Shown: piece after piece, positions 54,181-63,044 of the stretch
Position numbering within the stretch: the stretch's first letter is position 1
How the letters are laid out: every line of letters starts with the position of its first letter
Source of the DNA: Sulfitobacter sp. LCG007
Lineage (GTDB): Bacteria > Pseudomonadota > Alphaproteobacteria > Rhodobacterales > Rhodobacteraceae
DNA length: 64,000 nucleotides
Reading direction: 5' to 3'
NCBI RefSeq assembly: GCF_040801785.1
Contig: NZ_CP161805.1
Location: 2,232,001 to 2,296,000 of the forward strand
Notes under the pieces: model-generated
What the model was told of the DNA's origin: nothing
The model's database searches: none
Seen by the model: the letters and a program-made list of their open reading frames with translations, nothing else
Translations under genes and position numbers: made by a program

Positions 54181-55100
54181 CCGTTCCCCTTGTCCGCTCC
54201 GCCGAGACCGAAGCCGCCCTGGCCCAGGACCGGCCCGTCGTGGCGCTGGAAAGCACCATCATCACCCACGGCATGCCCTATCCGCAGAACCTCGAGGTGG
54301 CGCGCCAGGTCGAAGAGGATATCCGCGCCGCAGGGGCCGTGCCGGCGACCATCGCCGTGCTGGAAGGCAAGCTCCACATCGGGCTCGACCCCGAGCAGCT
54401 TGCGGAACTGGCGCAGGCAAGGGGCGTGGCAAAACTTTCCCGCGCGGATTTCGCCGCCTGCCTCGCCACCGGCGGCACCGGTGCGACCACGGTCGCCGCG
54501 ACGATGATCGCAGCGCATCTGGCCGGGATCGAGGTCTTCGCGACGGGCGGCATCGGCGGCGTGCACAAGGGAGCCGAGCAGAGCTTCGACATCTCGGCGG
54601 ACCTGATGGAGCTGGCCCAGACTCCGGTGACCGTCGTGGCGGCAGGAGCCAAGGCGATCCTCGATGTGGAAAAGACGCTGGAGGTGCTCGAGACGCAGGG
54701 TGTTCCGGTGATCGCCTTCGGTCAGGACAGCTTTCCCGCGTTCTGGTCGGCCAGTTCGCCGCTGAAGGCGCCGCTGCGCATGGACGGTCCCGACCAGATC
54801 GCCCGCAGCCACCGCCTGCGCGGGGCGCTCGGCCTGCCGGGTGGCCAGCTTGTCGCCAACCCGATCCCGAAGGCGGACGAGATCGCCGCCAATATCATGG
54901 GACCGGTAATCACCAAGGCCCAGCAGGACGCCCTGACCCACGGCATCCGCGGCAAGGCCGTTACGCCCTATCTGCTCCAGCGGATCTTCGAATTGACCGA
55001 GGGGCGTTCGCTGACGGCCAATATCGCCCTGGTGCGCAACAATGCGAGGCTCGCCGCGCGCATCGCTCAGGAACTGGGCAAGATTGCACGCTCCACTTGA
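54177..55100 (+). CDS. psuG: Pseudouridine-5'-phosphate glycosidase
   Basis: Splits pseudouridine 5'-phosphate to uracil and ribose 5-phosphate. 307 residues. Seen: VVALESTIITHGMPYPQNLE, ATIAVLEGKLHIGLDPEQL, the catalytic-lysine region AKLSRADFAACLATGGTGAT, FATGGIGGVHKGAEQSFDIS, and NPIPKADEIAANIMGPVITK. The GTG start overlaps the psuK stop. Confidence 0.95.
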   Translation: MTVPLVRSAETEAALAQDRPVVALESTIITHGMPYPQNLEVARQVEEDIRAAGAVPATIAVLEGKLHIGLDPEQLAELAQARGVAKLSRADFAACLATGGTGATTVAATMIAAHLAGIEVFATGGIGGVHKGAEQSFDISADLMELAQTPVTVVAAGAKAILDVEKTLEVLETQGVPVIAFGQDSFPAFWSASSPLKAPLRMDGPDQIARSHRLRGALGLPGGQLVANPIPKADEIAANIMGPVITKAQQDALTHGIRGKAVTPYLLQRIFELTEGRSLTANIALVRNNARLAARIAQELGKIARST

Positions 55101-55181
55101 AAAGGCGCAACCATATGGGCAGGGGCATTGTTGTGGCATTACAAGCTGCTTACCTAGTCCCGAGCGCATGACGGAACCCGG

Positions 55182-55973
55182 ATGAACACGCCCTTCGATC
55201 ACGAGCCTACCATCAAGTCCCGCGGCATGTTCGCCCGGCTCAGGGCATCGTTTCTGACGGGCATCGTCGTCATCGCGCCCGTGTTCCTGACCATCTGGCT
55301 TATCTGGACGGTCGTCGGCTGGATCGACGGTCTGGTGCTGCCCTTCGTTCCGGAACATTACAAGCCCGACCGGCTGCTCCAGGACTATCTCGGGCTCGAT
55401 CCCTCGGTGCAGGTCAACATCCGCGGGATCGGCGTGGTCATATTCCTTGTCTTCGCCACCCTCGTCGGCTGGGCAGCCAAGGGCATCATCGGCCGTTCGC
55501 TCATCCGCTTCGGCGAAAGCCTTGTCGAGCGCACGCCCGTCGTCCGCTCGGTCTACTCGGGCATCAAGCAGATTTCCGAGACCGTATTCGCGCAGTCCGA
55601 CCGGTCCTTCGAGACAGCCTGTCTGATCGAATACCCCCGCAAGGGCCTATGGGCGCTCGGCTTCGTGTCGACCACGACGCGCGGAGAGCTTGCGCATCGC
55701 GCCAGCGGCGGAAAGCCGATGCTGTCCGTCTTCCTTCCGACGACCCCCAACCCGACCTCGGGTTTCCTGCTCTTCGTGCCCGAAGAGGATGTCGTTCCCC
55801 TCGACATGACGGTCGAGGACGCGGCGAAGCTGGTGATATCGGCCGGGCTGGTCTATCCCAACCAGCGCGAATTGCCGGATGGGAACTCTGCGAACGGCTG
55901 GTGGCCCCTGGCGGATCCGCAGCTTCCGGAAGAGTCCGACAGGCATTCGGAAAATGTCGCCGAAGATCGCTGA
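55182..55973 (+). CDS. DUF502-family membrane protein
   Basis: A 263-residue protein with two N-terminal membrane segments (about 21-47 and 83-105) and a soluble C-terminal part. Seen: LTGIVVIAPVFLTIWLIWTV, the VYSGIKQISETVF motif and VFLPTTPNPTSGFLLFVPEE of DUF502. Function unknown. It is convergent with the patatin gene, 15 bp away. Confidence 0.9.
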   Translation: MNTPFDHEPTIKSRGMFARLRASFLTGIVVIAPVFLTIWLIWTVVGWIDGLVLPFVPEHYKPDRLLQDYLGLDPSVQVNIRGIGVVIFLVFATLVGWAAKGIIGRSLIRFGESLVERTPVVRSVYSGIKQISETVFAQSDRSFETACLIEYPRKGLWALGFVSTTTRGELAHRASGGKPMLSVFLPTTPNPTSGFLLFVPEEDVVPLDMTVEDAAKLVISAGLVYPNQRELPDGNSANGWWPLADPQLPEESDRHSENVAEDR

Positions 55974-55988
55974 GCCCTGCGGGGCGCG

Positions 55989-57026
55989 TCAGCCGAACAT
56001 CTCGACCAGATCGACGGTGCTGCGCTGGTTAAGATCCCGCTTGTGCCCCTTTAGAAACCGTTCCGCCGCGTGCTGCCCCGCCGTCTTCAGCTTGGCGAGC
56101 GTATAGGGCGTCGGAAACAGCTTCGTCGCGACCGACAACTGGTTCATCAGCGCATCGTCGGAAATCATGTGGACGAGGACGCGCGACTTCTCGGGCTCCT
56201 GCAGCTTGCCCTGATCCAGCAAACGCTGCACGAATTCGATGGCGCGCAGCTCACGCAGGAGCGACGAGTTGAAACTGATCTCGTTGATCCGGTTCTGGAT
56301 CTGCTGCGTGGTGCGCGGCAGCTCGGTGCGCTCCAGCGGATTGATGTTGATGATCACGATATCGCGCGGGAGATCCTTGCGGAACAGCGGAAAGAGGGCC
56401 GGATTGCCGGTGTACCCGCCATCCCAGAAGGCCTCGATGGCACCCGTCTCCTCATCCTGGACATCGACCGCCTGGAACACTGTCGGCAGGCAGGCCGAGG
56501 CGAGGATTGCCTCGGCGCTGATCTCGCTGTCCTTGAAGACGCGCACCTTGCCGTTGCGGACCCGAGTGGCGCAGACGTAGAGTTCTGGCGCTCTTCCGGT
56601 TTCGGCGCAGACATGATCGAAATCGAGCTGGCGGACGATGGGTTCAAGGGGGTTCGTATAGAGGGGGCCGAGGGCATAGGGCGATACCGCCCGCGACCAG
56701 GCGTCCGCCGCCATGACCGGCCAGGAATATTCCATGGCGCGCGACACATCGGAAAGCGAGAAGGGCGTCATCCACTCCTGCAGCTTCAGTTCGGGCCGCG
56801 CGCCGACCTCTCCCCAGAGCCATGCCAGCCGCGCACGCGCGCCCTCGCGCCCGCCCGCCACATAGCCGGACTTGAGCGCCGCGCCGTTCAGCGATCCCGC
56901 GCTGCAGCCCGAGATGGCGGCAATCTCGATATCCTCGTCGAGCAGCAAACGGTCCAGCACGCCCCATGTAAAGGCGCCATGAGCGCCCCCGCCCTGGAGC
57001 GCCAGATTGATCCGTTTGACGCTCAA
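55989..57026 (-). CDS. Patatin-like phospholipase
   Basis: A 345-residue acyl hydrolase. Seen: the oxyanion loop NLALQGGGAHGAFTWGVLD, the nucleophile motif GCSAG in ISGCSAGSLNGAALK (Gly-x-Ser-x-Gly), and the catalytic Asp-Gly-Gly in EAFWDGGYTGNPALFPLF. The frame has no ATG near the conserved start; a TTG at 57026 overlapping the bdhA stop by 4 bases gives SVKRINLALQGGG. It is coupled to bdhA and may act on lipids or on PHB-associated material. Confidence 0.88.
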   Translation of the reverse strand: MSVKRINLALQGGGAHGAFTWGVLDRLLLDEDIEIAAISGCSAGSLNGAALKSGYVAGGREGARARLAWLWGEVGARPELKLQEWMTPFSLSDVSRAMEYSWPVMAADAWSRAVSPYALGPLYTNPLEPIVRQLDFDHVCAETGRAPELYVCATRVRNGKVRVFKDSEISAEAILASACLPTVFQAVDVQDEETGAIEAFWDGGYTGNPALFPLFRKDLPRDIVIININPLERTELPRTTQQIQNRINEISFNSSLLRELRAIEFVQRLLDQGKLQEPEKSRVLVHMISDDALMNQLSVATKLFPTPYTLAKLKTAGQHAAERFLKGHKRDLNQRSTVDLVEMFG

Positions 57027-57808
57027 GAAGCGGTCCAGCCGCCGTCGACGCTTATTTCGGTGCCGGTGATCTGCGCCGCCGCGTCCGAGCACAGGAAGAT
57101 CGCCGTGCCCGCGACCTGCTCGACCGTGACGAAGGTCTTCGAGGGCTGCTTTTCGAGGATCACCTTCTCGACCACCTCGTCTTCCGACATCTTGTACCGC
57201 TTTGCCGTGTCCGGGATCTGCGCCTCCACCAGCGGGGTCAGCACGTAGCCCGGACAGATCGTGTTGGCGGTGATGTTTTCCTTCGCGGTCTCCAGGCCCA
57301 CGGTCTTGGTCATCCCGACGATCCCGTGCTTGGCCGAGATATAGGCCGACTTGAAGGGCGAGGCGCGCAGCCCGTGGGCGGAGGCGATATTGATGATACG
57401 CCCCCAGCCCGCCTTGCGCATCATCGGCAGGGCGACAGCGGTGGTGTGGAAGGCCGAGGACAGGTTGATCGCGATGATCGCGTCCCATTTCTCGATCGGG
57501 AACTCGTCGATGGGCGCGACATGCTGGATCCCGGCATTGTTTACGAGGATGTCGCAGCTTCCGGTCTTTTCGACCAGCATCCGGCAGTCGGCGCCCTTTG
57601 ACATGTCGGCACTGATGTAGCGGGCGTCCACCCCGTGCTCATCCGCGATGCGTCTGGCCAGGGCATGGTCCTCTTCGCGATCGGTGAAGCTGTTGAGGAC
57701 GACATTGGCGCCTGCCTGCGCCATCCCCTCCGCGATGGCGAGCCCGATTCCCGAATTCGAGCCGGTGATGATGGCGGTCTTGCCGGACAGATCGACAGCG
57801 AAGGACAT
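57023..57808 (-). CDS. bdhA: 3-hydroxybutyrate dehydrogenase
   Basis: Short-chain dehydrogenase of 261 residues, oxidising D-3-hydroxybutyrate to acetoacetate in PHB or ketone-body use. Seen: IITGSNSGIGLAIAEGMAQA, NNAGIQHVAPIDEFPIEKWD, IASAHGLRASPFKSAYISAK with catalytic Ser/Tyr/Lys, and GYVLTPLVEAQIPDTAKRYK, the family's specific part. A candidate small RNA or leader lies upstream on the same strand. Confidence 0.93.
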   Translation of the reverse strand: MSFAVDLSGKTAIITGSNSGIGLAIAEGMAQAGANVVLNSFTDREEDHALARRIADEHGVDARYISADMSKGADCRMLVEKTGSCDILVNNAGIQHVAPIDEFPIEKWDAIIAINLSSAFHTTAVALPMMRKAGWGRIINIASAHGLRASPFKSAYISAKHGIVGMTKTVGLETAKENITANTICPGYVLTPLVEAQIPDTAKRYKMSEDEVVEKVILEKQPSKTFVTVEQVAGTAIFLCSDAAAQITGTEISVDGGWTAS

Positions 57809-57938
57809 GGCAATGCTCCTGAGCGATGGCTCTGGGATTCATATATGCTGCAAGTGCGAAGGTTTCCACCCGAATGGCCGCATCGTAGAAGGACCAGCCG
57901 CGCCCGCGTACCTGCGTGCCGGACCGCGCCACCGGCGC

Positions 57939-57967
57939 AAAAAAAAAACGCCTGCCAGAGGCAGGCG
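57939..57967 (-). terminator. Strong Rho-independent terminator upstream of bdhA
   Basis: On the minus strand ACGCCTGCC-TCT-GGCAGGCG is followed by ten T residues (A-run at 57939-57948). It terminates a transcript coming from the 58.0-58.1 kb side, where no minus-strand gene is known. Confidence 0.88.
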
Positions 57968-58016
57968 TTAAGTTATTGAGGCAGGTTTCATACAGGCAAG
58001 AAACCTATCGAGCAGT
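57940..58016 (-). ncRNA. Candidate small RNA (or bdhA leader/attenuator), about 77 nt
   Basis: On the minus strand a -35 TTGGAG (58046-58051) and -10 TATATA (58023-58028) are 17 bp apart. About 7 bases downstream the transcript would begin, form a stem AGGTTTC/GAAACCT (about 57984-58007, loop TTGCCTGTAT), then a linker, and end in the terminator at 57939-57967. There is no open frame of note. The terminator points toward bdhA and would stop transcription 130 bp before it, so it could also be an attenuator. Not recognised as a known family. Confidence 0.5.
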
Positions 58017-58130
58017 GACCCCTATATAAGCGTTCGGATGCCGGTCTCCAAGCTAAAAGTTTGATAAGACGTAAATTCACCAGTAGTTTCCGGGAAGGCA
58101 GAACAAGAGCAGATCGGCACGGTCGGGAAA

Positions 58131-59948
58131 ATGACGGCACGAACTTTCCATAACACCCGGGCCCTGTTCGCGGGTGCAATGCTGATTCTGACAGCACTGC
58201 CCCTCGCCGCGGAACCGCAGCACGGGCTATCTATGTATGGCGCGCCCGCTCTCCCACCGGATTTTGTGTCGCTGCCCTATGTCCGCGCCGACGCACCCAA
58301 GGGAGGCGCGATCACGCTTGGCAATACCGGGGGCTTTGACAGCCTCAATCCCTTCGTCCGGAAGGGGACCGTTCCCTGGCAGCTATCGACCTTCACCCAC
58401 GAGACGCTGATGGCGCGTTCGCTCGACGAACCCTTCACGCTTTACGGGCTGATCGCCGAATCGGTGGAGACGCCATCCGACCGGTCCTGGGTCGAATTCA
58501 CCCTGCGCCCCGAGGCCCGATTCTCCGACGGCAGCCCGGTGACGGTAGAGGACGTGATCTTTACCTACGAGCTTCTGGGCAGCGAGGGCCACCCCCGCTA
58601 CTTCAGTCTCGCCACCCAGATCGAACGCATCGAGCAGACCGGTCCGCGCAGCCTCCGGATCACCTTCAACACCGACAACCGCGAGTTGGCCCTGCTGGCC
58701 GGCATGCGCCCGATCCTCAGCAAGGCGCAATGGGAAGGGCGCGATTTCGCCAATGCGCCGATTTCCGAAATCCCCATCGGCTCGGGGCCTTACGTGGTCT
58801 CGGGCTACGAGCAGGGCCGCTATGTGACGCTCGAACGCAACCCTGACTACTGGGGCGCCGATCTGCCGATCCGGCGCGGGACGAACAATTTCGACAGCGT
58901 AAAGCTCGACTTCTACGGCGATGCCTCGGTGATGTTCGAAGCCTTCAAGGCCGGCGAGATATCGGCGCTTCGGGAATTCAACGGGGATGCCTGGGCCACG
59001 CAATACGACTTTCCGGCAGTCAGCCGCGGCGACGTGATCAAGACCGAGATTCCGAACGCCCTGCCGTCCGGCATCACCGGCTTCGTGATGAACACCCGCC
59101 GTGCGCCCTTCGACGACTGGCGCGTGCGCGAGGCGCTTATCCAGGCCTTCAACTTCGAGTTCATTAACGACACCATGACCGGCGGTGCCCAGCCCCGCAT
59201 CACTTCATATTTCTCGGGCTCCGAGCTTGCCATGCGACCGGGCCCCGCGACCGGCAAGGTTGCCGAGCTGCTTGCGCCTTTCGCCGCCGATCTGCCCCCG
59301 GGCACCCTCGAGGGATACGCGCTTCCGGTTTCGGACGGCTCGGCGCGCAATCGCAAGGGCATATCCCGCGCGCTGGATCTTTTGCGCGAGGCCGGCTGGT
59401 CCGCCGAGGGCGGCAGCATGCGCGACGCGTCAGGCCAGCCCATGACCTTCGCAATCCTGCTCCAACAGGGCAGCAGCGAGAACATGGCCGTGGCGGAGCT
59501 TTACACACGCGCCCTCGAACGTCTCGGGATCGCGGTTCGGGTCGAGGTCGTGGACGACGCGCAGTTCGTGGCGCGCACGAACGAATTCGATTTCGACATG
59601 ACCTTCTATCGCCGCGGTCTGTCGCTCTCGCCCGGGAACGAGCAGCGCTACTACTGGGGATCGGACTCCGCCGACCAGCCGGGGTCGCGCAACTGGATGG
59701 GGGCGCAGTCGCCGGCCATCGACGCGATGATCGACGCGATGCTTACAGCCACCGAACAGGAGGATTTCACCGCTGCAACGCGCGCGCTCGACCGCCTGCT
59801 GACCGCCGGGCGCTACGTGATCCCGTTCTGGCAGTTCTCGACCAGCCGCATCGCCCATGTCCGGCAGATGAAATATCCCCAACCCTTCCCGGCACTTGGC
59901 GACGGCAACAATTACATGCCGGAGATCTGGTGGTACGAGGCCGACTGA
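58131..59948 (+). CDS. Extracellular peptide-binding protein of an ABC transporter (YejA-like)
   Basis: A 605-residue family-5 solute-binding protein with an N-terminal signal peptide (hydrophobic about 10-28, then AEPQHGLSMYG). Seen: YVRADAPKGGAITLGNTGGF, FTLRPEARFSDGSPVTVEDV, the IGSGPYVVSGYEQGRYVTLE motif and LNPDYWG-type residues (NPDYWGADLPIRRG). The length and leading part resemble YejA (microcin C-type/oligopeptide uptake). No permease or ATPase genes adjoin it, so it is an orphan here. Confidence 0.92.
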   Translation: MTARTFHNTRALFAGAMLILTALPLAAEPQHGLSMYGAPALPPDFVSLPYVRADAPKGGAITLGNTGGFDSLNPFVRKGTVPWQLSTFTHETLMARSLDEPFTLYGLIAESVETPSDRSWVEFTLRPEARFSDGSPVTVEDVIFTYELLGSEGHPRYFSLATQIERIEQTGPRSLRITFNTDNRELALLAGMRPILSKAQWEGRDFANAPISEIPIGSGPYVVSGYEQGRYVTLERNPDYWGADLPIRRGTNNFDSVKLDFYGDASVMFEAFKAGEISALREFNGDAWATQYDFPAVSRGDVIKTEIPNALPSGITGFVMNTRRAPFDDWRVREALIQAFNFEFINDTMTGGAQPRITSYFSGSELAMRPGPATGKVAELLAPFAADLPPGTLEGYALPVSDGSARNRKGISRALDLLREAGWSAEGGSMRDASGQPMTFAILLQQGSSENMAVAELYTRALERLGIAVRVEVVDDAQFVARTNEFDFDMTFYRRGLSLSPGNEQRYYWGSDSADQPGSRNWMGAQSPAIDAMIDAMLTATEQEDFTAATRALDRLLTAGRYVIPFWQFSTSRIAHVRQMKYPQPFPALGDGNNYMPEIWWYEAD

Positions 59949-59996
59949 ACCGGGCGCTTCGTTGACCGGGAGGCGGGAGGACGATCGCCCGGCCGC

Positions 59997-60620
59997 TCAG
60001 GCCAGCGAGGTCACCCAGAGGATCGTCGCATCCTCGTCGCTGACCGAGACGACATTGTGCCCCATGGTCGCGTCGTAATAGGCGCTGTCGCCGCGCCGCA
60101 TCTCGACCGGCTCGTAGAACTCGGTGAAAAGCCGCACGACCCCAGTCAGCACGTAGAGGAATTCTTCGCCGTCGTGGCGCACCCAGCCGTCGAATTCCTC
60201 CATCGACCGCGCCCTCACCCGCGCCCGGTAGGGCAGCATCTGCTTCTTGGTGAGCGTTTCCGCCAGCAGTTCATGCTCGTAGGTCGCCGTGGCATGGGCA
60301 TTGCCCTGTCCGGCCCGCGTCATCGCCATGCGCCCGTTGACCTGTCCTTGCCGCGGTGGCGTGAAGAGCTGCGGCACCGAAATCTCGAGCCCGACGGCGA
60401 GCTTCTTGAGCGCGTCATAGGTCGGCGACATCTGCCCGTTCTCGATCTTCGACAGCGTCGAGCGCGCCAGTCCGGCCTGATTGGCGGCCTGCTCAAGCGT
60501 CCAGTCGCGTGCCTTGCGCAGCTCCCTGACCCGCGCCCCGAGGTCGAGCGGCGCGCCGGCCTCGCTGAGGCCGTTCTCGCGCGCGATGGAAATCAGGGTC
60601 TTGGGGTCATGTCCTGCCAT
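59997..60620 (-). CDS. XRE-family regulator with cupin domain
   Basis: A 207-residue transcriptional regulator. The HTH lies at about 28-82 (LRKARDWTLEQAANQAGLAR, STLSKIENGQMSPTYDALKK) and a cupin barrel at about 120-205 (WVRHDGEEFLYVLTGVVRLF, MGHNVVSVSDEDATILWVTS). A central basic linker connects them. It is divergent from an acyl-CoA synthetase and convergent with the binding-protein gene, either of which it could control. Confidence 0.9.
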   Translation of the reverse strand: MAGHDPKTLISIARENGLSEAGAPLDLGARVRELRKARDWTLEQAANQAGLARSTLSKIENGQMSPTYDALKKLAVGLEISVPQLFTPPRQGQVNGRMAMTRAGQGNAHATATYEHELLAETLTKKQMLPYRARVRARSMEEFDGWVRHDGEEFLYVLTGVVRLFTEFYEPVEMRRGDSAYYDATMGHNVVSVSDEDATILWVTSLA

Positions 60621-60685
60621 CGCATCGCTATAGGCCCGCGCGCGGGCGCTTGCAACGTGCGCCGGGCGCGGCTAGCAGGCGTGGC

Positions 60686-62200
60686 ATGCTCTCGATCTTC
60701 GATCAAGGTCCCCCGCCCGCCTGCCCGCGCCCCTTCAACATGGCCGCGCATGTTCTTGCGGCCGGCGAGACCCGTCCCGAAGCGACTGCCCTGTCGGTCC
60801 TGTCCGAACACACCCATGAGGACTGGAGCTTCGGCGCGCTTCGCGCCGCCGTCCTGGGCACCGCGACCGGCCTTCTGGCGCAAGGCTTGGTGCCGGGAAA
60901 CATCGTTCTGATGCGCCTCGGGAACACGGTCGACTTTCCCATCGCCTATCTCGCCGCGCTTGCCGCGGGTCTCGTACCCTGCCCCACCTCCGCCGCGCTG
61001 ACCGAGGCGGAGACCGCGCGCATCCTGACCGATCTCGCCCCCGCTGCCGTGCTGCGAGATCCCACCGTCGCCTGCCCCCCGCATCCGCTTACCATCTCGC
61101 TCGAGACGTTGCGGGGCATGCGCACCCTGCCCCCCGCAGATTTCCACATGGGTGATCCCGACAGGCTGGCCTATGTCATCTACACCTCCGGCACCTCCGG
61201 TCTGCCCCGCGCGGTCGCCCATGCGCACCGGGCCATCTGGGCGCGGCAGATGATGTTCGACGGCTGGTACGGGCTGCGCCCCGCGGACAGGCTGCTGCAT
61301 GCGGGGGCCTTCAACTGGACCTACACGCTCGGCACCGGGCTGATGGATCCGTGGACGCGCGGCGCCACCGCCCTGATCGCGGCGCCGGGCACCCCGGCGC
61401 TGGCCCTCCCCGCCCTTTTGCGGGCCCACCGTGCAACCATCTTCGCCGCCGCCCCCGGGATCTACCGCCAGATGCTCCAGCAGGAGGACCGGCTTGTCCT
61501 GCCGGATCTGCGCCATGGTCTCAGCGCGGGAGAGAAACTGGCGCCGCGCATCGCGGCGGCATGGCGCGCGGCCACGGGAACGACGGTATTCGAAGCCTAC
61601 GGCATGTCCGAGATATCGACCTTCATCTCGTCCAGCCCCGACCGTCCCGCGCCCGAAGGAAGCCTGGGCAGGCCCCAGCCGGGCCGCCGGGTCGCGATCC
61701 TCGGCCCCGACGGGCCGGTGGCGCGGGGCGAGGAAGGCAGCATTGCCGTGCACCGCGACGATCCGGGGCTGATGCTGGGCTACCTCGGCGCGCCGGACGA
61801 GACCCGCGCGCGGTTTCAGGGCGACTGGTTCGTGACGGGAGATCAGGGCGTGATGGCCGAGGACGGCAGCATCGCCTATCTCGGCAGGCGCGACGACATG
61901 ATGAACGCAGGCGGTTTCCGGGTGTCCCCGATCGAGGTCGAACAGGCGCTCCTGCATTTTCCTGGCGTGACCTCGATCGGCGTCGTCGATGTCGAGATCC
62001 GGCCCGATGTACGTGTCATCGCCGCTTTCTATACCGCGCCCGAGGCACTGGACGAGGATGCGCTGCGACGCTATGCCGGGGAACGCCTGGCGCGCTACAA
62101 GCAACCGCGCCTCTACATCCACATGTCCGAACTGCCTTATGGCGCGAACGGCAAGCTGCTGAGACGCGCCCTGCGATCCGGCTTCGAGGCGAATAAATGA
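60686..62200 (+). CDS. AMP-dependent acyl-CoA synthetase
   Basis: A 504-residue ANL-superfamily ligase. Seen: YTSGTSGLPRAVAHAHRAIW, FEAYGMSEISTFISSSPDRP, WFVTGDQGVMAEDGSIAYLG, the hinge RRDDMMNAGGFRVSPIEVEQ and the C-terminal lysine in YGANGKLLRRALR. Substrate unknown; a short- or medium-chain or aromatic acid is likely. The ATG at 60686 gives the conserved start. A DsbA/FrnE-like gene overlaps its end by 4 bases (ATGA). Confidence 0.9.
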   Translation: MLSIFDQGPPPACPRPFNMAAHVLAAGETRPEATALSVLSEHTHEDWSFGALRAAVLGTATGLLAQGLVPGNIVLMRLGNTVDFPIAYLAALAAGLVPCPTSAALTEAETARILTDLAPAAVLRDPTVACPPHPLTISLETLRGMRTLPPADFHMGDPDRLAYVIYTSGTSGLPRAVAHAHRAIWARQMMFDGWYGLRPADRLLHAGAFNWTYTLGTGLMDPWTRGATALIAAPGTPALALPALLRAHRATIFAAAPGIYRQMLQQEDRLVLPDLRHGLSAGEKLAPRIAAAWRAATGTTVFEAYGMSEISTFISSSPDRPAPEGSLGRPQPGRRVAILGPDGPVARGEEGSIAVHRDDPGLMLGYLGAPDETRARFQGDWFVTGDQGVMAEDGSIAYLGRRDDMMNAGGFRVSPIEVEQALLHFPGVTSIGVVDVEIRPDVRVIAAFYTAPEALDEDALRRYAGERLARYKQPRLYIHMSELPYGANGKLLRRALRSGFEANK

Positions 62201-62859
62201 CCGCGACCGTCAAGCTCGACATCATGTCCGACCCGATCTGCCCCTGGTGCTACATCGGCAAGGCTCATCTCGACCGGGCGCTCGCGCAGCATCCCGATCA
62301 TCCGTTCATCATCGAATGGCACCCCTTTCAGCTGAACCCGGACATGCCGCGCGAGGGCATGGATCGTCGGGCCTATCTCGAAGCGAAATTCGGCGGCCGG
62401 GACGGCGCGCTGAAGGCCTACGCCCCCGTCGTGGAACATGCCGCGAAGGCCGGGCTCGTCATCGACTTCGCCGGGATCGAGCGCACGCCCAACACCCTCG
62501 ACGCACACCGCCTGATACACTGGGCCGGGATAGAGGGCCGCCAGACCGCCGCCGTCTCGGCCCTTTTCAAGGCCTATTTCGTCGAGACGCGCGATATCGG
62601 CAACCCCGAGGTGCTTGCCGACATCGCCGACGGGATCGGCATGGACGCCTCGGTGGTCGCGCGCCTTCTGGACTCGGACGCCGATGTCGAGGACATCCGT
62701 CGCCGCGATGCCCACAGCCGCGAGATGGGCATCTCCTCGGTGCCGACGTTCATCGTCGCGCAGCGTCACGCGGTGCCTGGCGCGCAGCCGCCCGAGCTCT
62801 GGGCCAGGGTGATCGACGAGCTTGCGGGGGCAGAAACGGGTGCCGAAACCGGGCCCTGA
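62197..62859 (+). CDS. DsbA-family FrnE-like oxidoreductase
   Basis: A 220-residue cytoplasmic thioredoxin-fold protein. Seen: IMSDPICPWCYIGKAHLDRA with the CPWC active site (residues 15-18), the cis-Pro segment SSVPTFIVAQRHAVPGAQPP, and TLDAHRLIHWAG. Members called FrnE act as disulfide isomerases or in polyketide biosynthesis and metal stress; no signal peptide is present. It overlaps the acyl-CoA synthetase by 4 bases. Confidence 0.92.
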   Translation: MTATVKLDIMSDPICPWCYIGKAHLDRALAQHPDHPFIIEWHPFQLNPDMPREGMDRRAYLEAKFGGRDGALKAYAPVVEHAAKAGLVIDFAGIERTPNTLDAHRLIHWAGIEGRQTAAVSALFKAYFVETRDIGNPEVLADIADGIGMDASVVARLLDSDADVEDIRRRDAHSREMGISSVPTFIVAQRHAVPGAQPPELWARVIDELAGAETGAETGP

Positions 62860-63044
62860 TGTACCGCAAATCTTTTGCCACGGCGGAATGAATGGCGTAA
62901 CCTCGGTGACAAGCGGGGACCAACCCGCAGCGAATGAAAGCGAGCAGGTTACAGGATGCGCGAACAGCTGCGCCCGGCTTTTGCCGGCAGAATTTTCATG
63001 TCACTACAGTCGGGCGAGGATCGCGGCAGCGGGGTCCGGGGCAA

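Noticed and set aside
59896-60078. A 60-residue plus-strand frame after the binding protein
   Set aside because: Overlaps the ends of two well-supported genes and has no recognisable sequence.
62897-62952. GTAACCT...AGGTTAC inverted repeat upstream of the cytidylyltransferase-like gene
   Set aside because: The 7-bp arms are more than 40 bp apart and could occur by chance; no other sign of an RNA or operator.
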